Assembly (NCBI GenBank): GCA_041158225.1
Contig: JBEBBU010000151.1
Location: 1-12,829, forward strand
Length of the DNA: 12,829 nucleotides
From: JBEBBU01 sp041158225
GTDB lineage: Bacteria; Pseudomonadota; Gammaproteobacteria; Methylococcales; Methylococcaceae
Reading direction: 5' to 3'
A program made the translations under genes and the position numbers. This document shows positions 1 to 7,081 of this stretch, piece by piece. Below the pieces are notes generated by a model. The model did no database searches. It was not told the origin of the DNA and saw only the letters and a program-made list of their open reading frames with translations. The first letter of the stretch is position 1. Each line of letters begins with the position of its first letter.

Positions 1-427
1 CCAGCACCCGCATTTCCTCATCACGCTGCACCTTGGCCAGAATGGAGGCAGCGGCGATGGCAGGCACAAGGTCGTCGCCTCCCACCAGCGCCTCAGCCGG
101 CATCGCCAGCCCGGGAGGCACATGACGTCCATCCACCATGACCCGCTCCGGACGCAGGGACAGACCTTCGATGGCGCGCCGCATGGCCAGCAGGCTGGCA
201 TGATGGATGTTCAGCCTGTCGATTTCATCAACTTCGGCACGCCCGATATGCCAGGCCAGGGCGCGTTCACGCACCTGCAGCGCCAGTGCTTCACGCTGCG
301 CCGCCGACAGTTTCTTGGAATCACGCAGACCCTCAATGGGGCGCAGAGGATCAAGGATGACTGCTGCGGCCAGTACGGCACCCGCCAGACATCCCCGCCC
401 GACCTCGTCCACACCAGCCTCAATCAG
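1..427 (-). CDS. rnhB: Ribonuclease HII, 3' end cut by the window edge
   Basis: RNase HII cleaves the RNA strand of RNA-DNA hybrids and starts removal of ribonucleotides misincorporated into DNA. About 142 N-terminal residues are visible and the C-terminus lies outside the window. Family motifs are clear: GVDEVGRG near residues 5-12 gives the acidic pair D7/E8, a VMVDG segment gives D99, GGDDLVPAIAAASILAKV gives D118, and RDEEM follows near 135-139. These match the four-carboxylate active site of the family. Where many homologues read GRGPLAGPV, this protein reads GRGCLAGAV. In this frame there is no ATG, GTG or TTG between an upstream stop and the catalytic Asp, so the start is probably CTG at 427-425. 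It overlaps the lpxA stop as CTGA, with GGAG at 440-437 nine bases upstream. ATT at 424-422 is the only other near option. The identity is secure; the start is inferred. Confidence 0.93.
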   Translation of the reverse strand, partial: MIEAGVDEVGRGCLAGAVLAAAVILDPLRPIEGLRDSKKLSAAQREALALQVRERALAWHIGRAEVDEIDRLNIHHASLLAMRRAIEGLSLRPERVMVDGRHVPPGLAMPAEALVGGDDLVPAIAAASILAKVQRDEEMRVL

Positions 428-1194
428 CGCAGGATACTCCGGCCAGAGGCCTTGAGAAAATCAGCCATGGCACCCACCTCGGACTGGTCTTCACTCATGT
501 CATCCAGGATGCGGATGGCCTCATCCAGCATGAAGCCCGCCTTGTATAGCACCTTGTAGGCTTTCTTGATCTGGCGTACCGCCTCGGCACTGAAGCCCTT
601 GCGCTCCAGTCCCACCGAATTGATGCCATGCGGCCGCGTGGGGCGACCACCAATCATCACATACGGCGGCACATCGCGCGTCACGACACTGCCCATGGCA
701 GCAAAACTGTAAGCACCGATCTTGCAGAACTGGTGCACCAGGGAAAAACCGCCGAGAATGGCATGATCCTGCACATGCACATGGCCGGCCAGCGAGGCAG
801 CATTGGCCATGATCACGCCATCACCGATCACGCAGTCATGTGCCACATGCGCATAGGCCATCAGCAGGTTGTCACTGCCAATACGGGTAATTCCCTGATC
901 CTGCAGGGTACCGCGGTGCACGGTGGTAAACTCGCGGATGATATTACGGTCACCAATCTCCAGTCGCGTGACCTCGCCGTGGTATTTCTTGTCCTGCGGC
1001 GCTTCGCCGATGGAGGTGAACTGGAAGATGTGATTGTCACGGCCTATGGTGGCCGGCCCACGCACAATGGCGTGAGGACCGATCACTGTACCTTCGCCGA
1101 TGCTGACATCAGCACCAATAATGGCATAAGGCCCGACCTCGACCCCAGGCGCCAGCTGCGCGGCAGGATCGATGATGGCCGTGGGATGTATCAA
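424..1194 (-). CDS. lpxA: UDP-N-acetylglucosamine acyltransferase (lipid A, first step)
   Basis: LpxA transfers a 3-hydroxyacyl chain from ACP to the 3-OH of UDP-GlcNAc in the cytoplasm, starting lipid A synthesis. The 256-residue product (E. coli 262) shows hexapeptide repeats of the left-handed beta-helix through about residue 190. The active-site segment AHVAHDC has the catalytic His at residue 119, equal to E. coli H125. Next come GGFSLVHQFCKIGA and DVPPYV, then a helical C-terminal domain ending SGRSILR. Residue 167 is Met and aligns with E. coli G173, the chain-length ruler; P. aeruginosa also has Met there and uses C10 chains. I chose TTG at 1194-1192: it starts just before the conserved IHPTA, overlaps the fabZ stop as TTGA, and has AAGGAG at 1208-1203 with an 8-nt spacer. 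An ATG further upstream would add nine non-homologous residues inside fabZ. lpxB is not downstream; rnhB follows directly. Confidence 0.97.
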   Translation of the reverse strand: MIHPTAIIDPAAQLAPGVEVGPYAIIGADVSIGEGTVIGPHAIVRGPATIGRDNHIFQFTSIGEAPQDKKYHGEVTRLEIGDRNIIREFTTVHRGTLQDQGITRIGSDNLLMAYAHVAHDCVIGDGVIMANAASLAGHVHVQDHAILGGFSLVHQFCKIGAYSFAAMGSVVTRDVPPYVMIGGRPTRPHGINSVGLERKGFSAEAVRQIKKAYKVLYKAGFMLDEAIRILDDMSEDQSEVGAMADFLKASGRSILR

Positions 1195-1649
1195 GCAGGC
1201 GTCTCCTTGGCAGCGGCGCACATGATTTCTGCACTGGCCACAAACTCGCCATCGACCTCTGCCTTGCAGGCAAAAGCCCAGATATTGCGCTTGTGGCGCA
1301 GATAGCAGGCTTCCAGCATCAGCTGGTCACCGGGCACCACGGGCCGCTTGAAGCGCACCTTGTCCAGGCCGACCAGGTAGTAGGTAGCCCCCTTGCCCAG
1401 CACATCAGGTGCGGTTTCGGAAGCCAGCAGCCCGGTGGTCTGGGCCATGGCTTCAATGATCAGCACACCTGGCATGATCGGCAGATGCGGAAAATGCCCC
1501 TGAAAATACGGCTCATTGTAGGTGACATTCTTGATACCGAGCAGGCGTTTGCCCGGCTCGCACTCAATCACGCGGTCGACCAGCAGAAAAGGATAACGAT
1601 GGGGCAGAAAATCCCTGATGGCCTGGATATCCAGTACAACGTCTTTCAT
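1191..1649 (-). CDS. fabZ: 3-hydroxyacyl-[ACP] dehydratase
   Basis: FabZ dehydrates 3-hydroxyacyl-ACP to trans-2-enoyl-ACP in type II fatty acid synthesis. It competes with LpxA and LpxD for the same 3-hydroxyacyl-ACP pool, which explains its place next to lpxA. The 152-residue protein is a single hot-dog domain. LPHRYPFLLVDRV lies near residues 15-27, YFQGHFPHLPIMPGV carries the catalytic His at about 52, and IIEAMAQTTG carries the catalytic Glu at about 66. FKRPVVPGDQL is also conserved. The ATG at 1649 lies 5 nt after the skp stop, with only weak purine-rich sequence ahead of it, so translation is probably coupled to skp. Its stop overlaps the TTG start of lpxA. lpxD, usually between skp and fabZ, is absent. 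The N-terminus and length fit the family. Confidence 0.97.
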   Translation of the reverse strand: MKDVVLDIQAIRDFLPHRYPFLLVDRVIECEPGKRLLGIKNVTYNEPYFQGHFPHLPIMPGVLIIEAMAQTTGLLASETAPDVLGKGATYYLVGLDKVRFKRPVVPGDQLMLEACYLRHKRNIWAFACKAEVDGEFVASAEIMCAAAKETPA

Positions 1650-1654
1650 CGGGC

Positions 1655-2173
1655 TTACTTCTTGGATCCTGGGTGATAGCTGGATTCAAGACGCTTTTCC
1701 ACCTGGTCGGTCACATCAATGCCATCAGCCGCGTAGACCACACCATCAGTCAGCAGCAGATCGTAGTTGCCCTGCTTGGCCAGTGACTGGATGGCCTCGA
1801 AGATTTCCTTCTGCAGCTTGCTCAGCTCTTCGTTACGGCGCACATTGAAGTCTTCGCGGAACTCGTCCTGGGCACGCTTGGCCTCACGCTTGCGGTTGAC
1901 CAGATCCCGTTCCAGGCGTTGGCGCTCGTCAGCGCTCATGGTGGCGGAGTCCTTGCCGGCACGGTCTTCCATGCTCTTGATTTCTTTCTGCTCGGCGACG
2001 AGTTTCTTGTCGCGTCCGGAGAACTCGCGCTCCAGTTCCTTCTTGGCCTGTTCAGCCTGGGGTGCCTTTTCCAGCAGGCGCGCCACATTAACGAAGCCGA
2101 TCTTCATGTCAGCCATGGCCGTAGCCGACATCATGAAGGACAGCAGTAGGGTGTAGAAGCTTTTGCGTAGCAT
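1655..2173 (-). CDS. skp: Periplasmic chaperone Skp/OmpH family
   Basis: Skp is a trimeric periplasmic chaperone that holds unfolded outer-membrane proteins between the Sec translocon and the Bam complex. The 172-residue precursor has a Sec signal peptide, with a short basic start, a hydrophobic stretch rich in Leu/Met/Ala, and likely cleavage after ATAMA near residue 21. The mature protein begins with the conserved KIGFVNVARLLEKAPQ strand. A long charged helical region from about residues 40 to 125 (KKELEREFSGRDKK, ADERQRLERDLVNRKREAKR) fits the coiled-coil tentacles. The C-terminal strand NYDLLLTDGVVYAADGIDVT completes the OmpH fold. It lies 60 nt downstream of bamA with its own possible -10 element, and 5 nt ahead of fabZ. 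A basic tail, GSKK, ends the protein. Confidence 0.94.
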   Translation of the reverse strand: MLRKSFYTLLLSFMMSATAMADMKIGFVNVARLLEKAPQAEQAKKELEREFSGRDKKLVAEQKEIKSMEDRAGKDSATMSADERQRLERDLVNRKREAKRAQDEFREDFNVRRNEELSKLQKEIFEAIQSLAKQGNYDLLLTDGVVYAADGIDVTDQVEKRLESSYHPGSKK

Positions 2174-2208
2174 GGATGGTTTACCTTGTTGATGGGCACA
2201 TGAAAAGG

Positions 2209-2214
2209 ATTATA
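2209..2214 (-). promoter_or_regulatory. Possible -10 element for skp-fabZ-lpxA-rnhB
   Basis: On the minus strand the bamA-skp gap contains a perfect TATAAT, directly preceded by TTG and a T-rich stretch. A start site about 6-8 nt downstream would give a leader of roughly 30 nt before the skp ATG. I see no good TTGACA-like -35 at 16-18 nt. This is therefore a candidate internal promoter that could let the downstream genes be expressed apart from phoU-bamA, and it is not proven. Confidence 0.4.
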
Positions 2215-2233
2215 CAAAAATAGAGTGCTTTGC

Positions 2234-4672
2234 CTACATCCCGTTGAATCCGGAACCAAAATTGAACTGGAATCGCTGGATACGGTCTTTCTCGCAAATT
2301 CTGTCAGTCTGTGCAGTTTCAGCAAGCTGCAGATCGTTGCATTCGCCCTCAGAGGTATTCAGTGGCTGGGCCACGCTGAAGGACAGTGCCCCGAAAGGCG
2401 ACAGCCATTTGGCACCAAGACCGGCTGAATAGCGCAGCTGCCCCAGCTCCGGACCACCCTGGAACACATTGCCGGCATCCATGAACAGCCCCAGCCTGAC
2501 CGTCTTCAGCTTTTCCTCGGCAAACGGTACCGGAAACAGCATTTCTGCCGAACCGGTCAGTTTGCTGTTACCGCCATAGGCATAGCCACGGCTGTCGAGT
2601 GGCCCCAGGGTATTGGGCATATAGCCACGCACCGAGTTAGGGCCACCGGCATAAAAGTTTTCGAAGAATGGCAGGGTACTGGTACTGCCATAACCGCCGC
2701 CATAGCCGAAATCACCCTGCAACTGCAGGGTCAGAGACTTGGAAATCGGGAAAAACCGTTCCAGACGGATATTGGTCTTGTAGTACTGCAGGGTACTCCA
2801 GGGGGCGGCAAACAGGGCGGTAATACGCTGGGCGCCACCATTGGTCGGGAAAATCGCACGGTTCAGGGTGTCATGGGTCCAGCCCAGCGATCCGGTATGC
2901 TCGGTATAGGTGCTGCCGTAACCGTTGGGGCCACCAAGACTGGAGGAACATGGAACTTCAACGGCCTCGCCTTTTGCATTGAAACCAGGATACTTGCCAT
3001 CGATAAAACAGAGTATCTGGTCTGAGGTGGTATCAAAGGTCTTGATATGGGTGTTGTTCAGATCCATGTTGGCGCGCAGGGCATCAAACTCGCCAAACGG
3101 CAGCGACCAGTTGCCACCGGCCTGCATCACATCGGAAGCATAGTTGGCGACATAGTTCATATTGGCCAGGTTGGTGCTGCGGTAGGACAGGTTCCAGCCG
3201 CTGCTGATACCATCCAGCGTGGTATAGGGATTGGTATAGCCGATGTTATAGACGGTGTTGATGTGACTGTTATTGAAGGTCAGGTTGACACGCTTGCCGC
3301 TGCCAAACACGTTATCCTGGGTGACACTGGCATTGAAGATGACACCCTGCGCCTGGGAAAAACCGACACCTGCGGTCAGGTTGCCGGAAGCCTTTTCAGT
3401 CACGCTGTAATTGACATCAATCTGGTCCGAGGTTCCCGGCACCGAAGGCGTTTCCACGTTGACATCCTGGAAATAACCCAGACGCTCGAGACGCACCTTG
3501 GAACGCTCGATCTTGGTTGTGGACGCCCAGGCTGCTTCCATCTGGCGCATTTCGCGGCGCAGCACCTCATCACGCGTCTTGGTGTTGCCGCTGAAGTTGA
3601 TGCGGCGCACATACACCTGCTTGCCAGGATCGACAAAAAAGGTGATTCCCACCGTTTTGCTCTCGGCATTGATATCCGGCACCATGTTGACGTTGGCAAA
3701 GATATAGCCCTCATCGCCCAGACGGTCGGAAATGCCTTTCTGTGTTTCCGTGGCCAGACGCCGGGAAAACACGTCATCCGGCCCCAGCTGTACCAGCGGA
3801 ATCAGCTCCTGTGGCGGCACAATGGTCTTGCCGGTCAGCTTGACCTGGCTGACATGAAAAATCTCGCCTTCCTTGACGTTGATGGTGATATAGATTTCTT
3901 TCTTGCTGGGCGTGATCGATACCTGGGTGGATTCGATCTCGAAATTGATGTAGCCACGATCCAGATACCAGGAGCGCAGCCGCTCCAGATCCGCTGACAG
4001 CTTCTGGCGTGAATACTGGTCATCCTTGCTGTAAAAGGACAGCAGGTTGGTGGTACTGAGCTCGAAGTCCTGCAGCAACTGTTCATCACTGAAGCTGTGA
4101 TTGCCCACCACATTGATCTGGCGGATCTTGGCCACCTTGCCTTCGGCAATATTCAGCGTGATGCCTACCCGGTTATTGTCGAGTTCGGTAACTTCAGAAT
4201 CGATCTTGAGGCCATATTTGCCACGGCTGTAATACTGGCGGCGCAGTTCCTGTTCCACCTTGTCGAGAATCTGGCGGTCAAATACCTTGCCCTCGGCCAG
4301 GCCAATGCCTTTCAGGGCCTTGAGCAGTTCCTCACTGCCCAGATCCTTGTTACCGTCAATCTTGATGCTGGCAATCGAAGGCCGCTCTTCCACGAAGATG
4401 ACCAGATCATCGCCTTCCTGTTCCAGGCGTACATCCTTGAAGTAGCCGCTCTTGAACAGGGCCTTGATGGTCTCGGCCGCCATATGCTCGCTGAGCACAT
4501 CGCCCACCTGCACCGGCATGAGACTGAATACCGCACCCGAGGAGATACGCTGCAGCCCCTCGACCCGGATATCCTGGATGACGAATGGCTGCAGTGCGCG
4601 CGCGACCAGGCTGTAAGTGACTACGTAGAGCAGGAACAGCAGGTGGAGACAGAATCGTCGACTAATCGCCAC
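2234..4672 (-). CDS. bamA: Outer-membrane protein assembly factor BamA
   Basis: BamA is the essential Omp85 core of the Bam complex, which inserts beta-barrel proteins into the outer membrane. The 812-residue precursor (E. coli about 810) has a signal peptide ending near ARA, then LQPFVIQDIRVEGLQR, the start of POTRA1. Five POTRA domains extend to about residue 430 (for example EGEIFHVSQVKLTG, VYVRRINFSGNTKTRDEVLRREM). A 16-strand barrel follows, with VRGY of the conserved L6 loop at about 681-684. The start is GTG at 4672: AGGA at 4681-4678 is 5 nt upstream, and the signal peptide follows directly. The longer frame from ATG 4771 only reads through phoU out of phase. It overlaps phoU by 11 nt. 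Two oddities: three residues (NGM) follow the aromatic residue that should end the last strand, and the mature protein's four Cys occur as two pairs (C555/C575, C778/C793) in predicted loops. Confidence 0.97.
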   Translation of the reverse strand: MAISRRFCLHLLFLLYVVTYSLVARALQPFVIQDIRVEGLQRISSGAVFSLMPVQVGDVLSEHMAAETIKALFKSGYFKDVRLEQEGDDLVIFVEERPSIASIKIDGNKDLGSEELLKALKGIGLAEGKVFDRQILDKVEQELRRQYYSRGKYGLKIDSEVTELDNNRVGITLNIAEGKVAKIRQINVVGNHSFSDEQLLQDFELSTTNLLSFYSKDDQYSRQKLSADLERLRSWYLDRGYINFEIESTQVSITPSKKEIYITINVKEGEIFHVSQVKLTGKTIVPPQELIPLVQLGPDDVFSRRLATETQKGISDRLGDEGYIFANVNMVPDINAESKTVGITFFVDPGKQVYVRRINFSGNTKTRDEVLRREMRQMEAAWASTTKIERSKVRLERLGYFQDVNVETPSVPGTSDQIDVNYSVTEKASGNLTAGVGFSQAQGVIFNASVTQDNVFGSGKRVNLTFNNSHINTVYNIGYTNPYTTLDGISSGWNLSYRSTNLANMNYVANYASDVMQAGGNWSLPFGEFDALRANMDLNNTHIKTFDTTSDQILCFIDGKYPGFNAKGEAVEVPCSSSLGGPNGYGSTYTEHTGSLGWTHDTLNRAIFPTNGGAQRITALFAAPWSTLQYYKTNIRLERFFPISKSLTLQLQGDFGYGGGYGSTSTLPFFENFYAGGPNSVRGYMPNTLGPLDSRGYAYGGNSKLTGSAEMLFPVPFAEEKLKTVRLGLFMDAGNVFQGGPELGQLRYSAGLGAKWLSPFGALSFSVAQPLNTSEGECNDLQLAETAQTDRICEKDRIQRFQFNFGSGFNGM

Positions 4673-5393
4673 GCAGATCCTGTTCCAGCTGTTCCAGACT
4701 GATGTGGCGCACGACCTTGCCCTTGGCATAGTAGATGACATATTCGCAGATATTGCAGGCACGGTCGCCAACCCTTTCCAGCGAACGCGAGGACCACATG
4801 ATGTCCAGTGACACCGGAATGGAACGCGGATCCTCCATCATATAGGTAATCTGCTGGCGCAGCAGGCTTTCATATTCCTGGTCCACCTGACGGTCATCCT
4901 GCACCACACTCAGCGCAGTCTGCACATCAATGCGGGCAAAGGCATCCAGGGCATTGCGCAGCAGCTGGCGCACATGCTTGCCGAGCTGCTCGATCTCGGA
5001 GAGCTGGTTGCGGCGCGGGTAGTGGGCATGCAGGTCAATGGCGTGGCGGGCAATGCGCTTGGCCTCATCGCCGATACGTTCCAGATCGGTAATGGTCTTG
5101 ATCACCACCATGACCAGACGCAGGTCGCGCGCCGCAGGCTGGCGCAGGGCCAGAATCTGGGTACATTCGTCATCAATGGCCACCTCAAGCGAATTGACCT
5201 TGTAGTCATCGCTGATGACGCGCTCGGCCAGCTGGGTATCGCCTTCCACCAGTGACTGCACCGCAGAGGCTATCTGGTCCTCGACCAGACCGCCAAGTTT
5301 GAGGACGCGATTGCGGATTTCCAGCAGTTCCTGATCAAACTGTTTGGAAATATGCTGGTGCTGTTCGGATTCTGGGGGAAAGACCATACTCAT
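4662..5393 (-). CDS. phoU: Phosphate-signalling protein PhoU
   Basis: PhoU links the PstSCAB phosphate transporter to the PhoR-PhoB two-component system and keeps the Pho regulon off when phosphate is plentiful. The 243-residue, all-helical protein (E. coli 241) contains two PhoU repeats. The first has the DLERIGDEAKRIARHA helix near residues 103-118; the second has SLERVGDRACNICEYVIYYAKG near the C-terminus. Both carry the E/D-xxx-D metal-binding pattern. The start MSMVFPPES at 5393 has a weak GAG upstream; the second Met would also be acceptable. The usual pst or phoBR partners are not adjacent. Instead the gene overlaps the start of bamA, which is unusual. The 120-bp gap to the divergent epimerase gene is AT-richer than its flanks. 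It holds a TAGAAT (5429-5424, minus) without a matching -35, and I could not make a convincing Pho box there. Confidence 0.96.
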   Translation of the reverse strand: MSMVFPPESEQHQHISKQFDQELLEIRNRVLKLGGLVEDQIASAVQSLVEGDTQLAERVISDDYKVNSLEVAIDDECTQILALRQPAARDLRLVMVVIKTITDLERIGDEAKRIARHAIDLHAHYPRRNQLSEIEQLGKHVRQLLRNALDAFARIDVQTALSVVQDDRQVDQEYESLLRQQITYMMEDPRSIPVSLDIMWSSRSLERVGDRACNICEYVIYYAKGKVVRHISLEQLEQDLRGD

Positions 5394-5513
5394 TATCGAC
5401 TCGCGCGTTGGGTGCGAAGAAGCATTCTATCAATACTCGCAGGGAGCGCATAGTTACAGTTCATTTAATTTGCTACCCTAAACAGCATTATAGGCGATCT
5501 GGAACCATGCCCC

Positions 5514-6521
5514 ATGAAAATCCTCGTGACTGGCGCCGCCGGCTTCATCGGTTATCACCTCAGCCAGCGCCTGCTGGCGCGCGGTGACAGCGTCATCGGC
5601 CTCGACAACCTCAACGACTACTACGATGTCAGCCTGAAAGAAGCCAGACTGGCGCGCCTCGAAGCCCATCCCGGGTTCAGCATGGCGCGCATGGCGCTGG
5701 AAGATGGCGAAGCACTCAGCGCACTGTTCCACAGGGAACAGCCACAGCGCATCGTCAATCTCGCCGCCCAGGCCGGTGTACGTTACTCGCTGCAGAATCC
5801 CATGGCCTATGTCAACGCCAATCTGGTCGGCTTCTGCAACATCCTGGAAGCCGCACGCCATCACGGCGTGGAACATCTGGTCTACGCCTCCAGCAGCTCA
5901 GTCTATGGCAGCAATACGCGCATGCCGTTTTCCATTCACGACAATGTTGACCATCCGGTCAGCCTGTATGCGGCCACCAAGAAAGCCAACGAACTGATGG
6001 CGCACACCTACAGCCACCTGTTTGCCGTTCCCACCACCGGCCTGCGCTTCTTTACGGTGTATGGTCCCTGGGGACGCCCGGACATGGCACTGTTCAAGTT
6101 CACCCGCGCCATTCTCGAAGGCAAGCCGATTGATGTCTACAACTATGGCAACCACCGCCGTGACTTCACCTACATTGATGACATCATTGAAGGCGTGATC
6201 CGGGTACTAGACCGCATCCCCACCCCGAATCCCGACTGGTCAGGCCAGGATCCCGATCCCGGCAGCAGCAAAGGCCCCTACCGCATCTATAATATAGGTA
6301 ACCAGCAGCCGGTACCGCTGCTGGACTTCATCGCTGCCCTGGAAACCAGCCTGGGACGCAAGGCCGAAATGAACCTGCTACCGATGCAGGATGGCGATGT
6401 ACCAGATACCTATGCCGATGTCAGCGATCTCAGCCGCGATACCGGCTACGCACCCTCCACTCCGGTCAGCACTGGCATCGGCCATTTTGTCGACTGGTAC
6501 CGGGATTACTATCAGGTCTAG
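5514..6521 (+). CDS. NAD-dependent nucleotide-sugar epimerase, UDP-glucuronate 4-epimerase type
   Basis: This extended short-chain dehydrogenase probably interconverts UDP-glucuronate and UDP-galacturonate for surface polysaccharide. The 335-residue protein starts with MKILVTGAAGFIG (NAD-binding GxxGxxG at residues 7-13). LDNLNDYYDVSLKEARL follows and is characteristic of the CapI/WbnF/LspL group. The catalytic Ser lies in YASSSSVYG (about 126-128), with Y152 and K156 in YAATKKANE. YGPWGRPDMALFKF and YNYGNHRRDFTYIDD are strong hallmarks of the UDP-GlcA 4-epimerase subgroup, as opposed to GalE. The length fits. An ATG seven bases earlier is out of frame. The gene stands alone: no glycosyltransferase or polymerase lies nearby. 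UDP-glucose 4-epimerase activity cannot be excluded from sequence alone. Confidence 0.9.
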   Translation: MKILVTGAAGFIGYHLSQRLLARGDSVIGLDNLNDYYDVSLKEARLARLEAHPGFSMARMALEDGEALSALFHREQPQRIVNLAAQAGVRYSLQNPMAYVNANLVGFCNILEAARHHGVEHLVYASSSSVYGSNTRMPFSIHDNVDHPVSLYAATKKANELMAHTYSHLFAVPTTGLRFFTVYGPWGRPDMALFKFTRAILEGKPIDVYNYGNHRRDFTYIDDIIEGVIRVLDRIPTPNPDWSGQDPDPGSSKGPYRIYNIGNQQPVPLLDFIAALETSLGRKAEMNLLPMQDGDVPDTYADVSDLSRDTGYAPSTPVSTGIGHFVDWYRDYYQV

Positions 6522-6562
6522 TGATGCAGCAACAACGCAATTTTTTCTGAAATCGGGAGCAC

Positions 6563-7081
6563 ATGAATCACGAACAGAAAATTCTGGTGCTGGCAGGTCC
6601 CAACGGCGCGGGTAAAACCACCTTCGCCCGCGAATTCTTACCCGCAGAAGCTCAGTGTCCGATTTTCATCAATGCAGACCTGATTGCAGCTGGCTTGGCA
6701 CCATTCAATCCAGAAGCCGCATCAATGCGTGCAGGGCGTTTGATGCTGGAAGAAATCAACCGTCATTTGGCGTCGGCTCAGAGTTTTGCGTTGGAAACGA
6801 CATTGAGCGGCTTGGGTTACGCCCGGCAAATAGCTGCCTGGCAGCGGTTGGGATATCGTGTAGAACTGATCTATCTGGCCCTGCGTAACCCTGAAATGGC
6901 AGTCAAGCGAGTAGCGTTGCGGGTAACGCAAGGTGGGCATGATATAAAAGAAGCAGTCATCCGCCGGCGTTTCGAGGCTGGTCTTCGCAACTTTGAACAA
7001 GTTTACAAGCCACTGGTGGATAGCTGGCTGCATTACGACAATTCGGGTTTACTCCCCCTATTAGATGGGAAAAATCTATGA
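6563..7081 (+). CDS. Zeta-toxin-like P-loop kinase/ATPase (COG4185 type)
   Basis: This 172-residue protein belongs to the small P-loop family related to zeta toxins, which phosphorylate nucleotide sugars or other small substrates. Walker A is AGPNGAGKTT, with Lys at residue 18. FINADLIAAG follows and puts an Asp at 39, where zeta toxins have a substrate-binding Asp. SFALETTLSG near residues 74-83 supplies the conserved Glu-Thr-Thr. The C-terminal part, with REF-type basic helices (VIRRRFEAGLRNF) and DSWLHYDNSG, is typical of the predicted-ATPase COG4185 group. GGGAG at 6555-6559 serves as ribosome site. The stop overlaps the next gene as ATGA, so the two are translationally coupled. Base composition looks less GC-rich than the epimerase gene before it, which hints at transfer. 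Toxin function is inferred, not shown; it could be a non-toxic kinase. Confidence 0.8.
   Translation: MNHEQKILVLAGPNGAGKTTFAREFLPAEAQCPIFINADLIAAGLAPFNPEAASMRAGRLMLEEINRHLASAQSFALETTLSGLGYARQIAAWQRLGYRVELIYLALRNPEMAVKRVALRVTQGGHDIKEAVIRRRFEAGLRNFEQVYKPLVDSWLHYDNSGLLPLLDGKNL

Noticed and set aside
628..1305. 225-codon plus-strand frame opposite lpxA/fabZ
   Set aside because: It is His/Thr-rich, antisense to LpxA and has no family features.
3047..3997. 316-codon plus-strand frame opposite bamA
   Set aside because: It is an antisense shadow of a well-supported BamA gene and shows no motifs or ribosome site.
4679..4697. Short direct repeat CTGTTCCAG twice
   Set aside because: It encodes the repeated LEQLEQ at the PhoU C-terminus and has no sign of mobile or regulatory function.
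4673..4771. Extension of BamA to an ATG at 4771
   Set aside because: The extra 33 residues are phoU read in another phase and would bury the signal peptide. GTG at 4672 has a good ribosome site.
5394..5513. Pho box or strong promoter between phoU and the epimerase gene
   Set aside because: Only a partial CTGTAACT-like half-site and a TAGAAT without -35 were found; no second half at the proper spacing.
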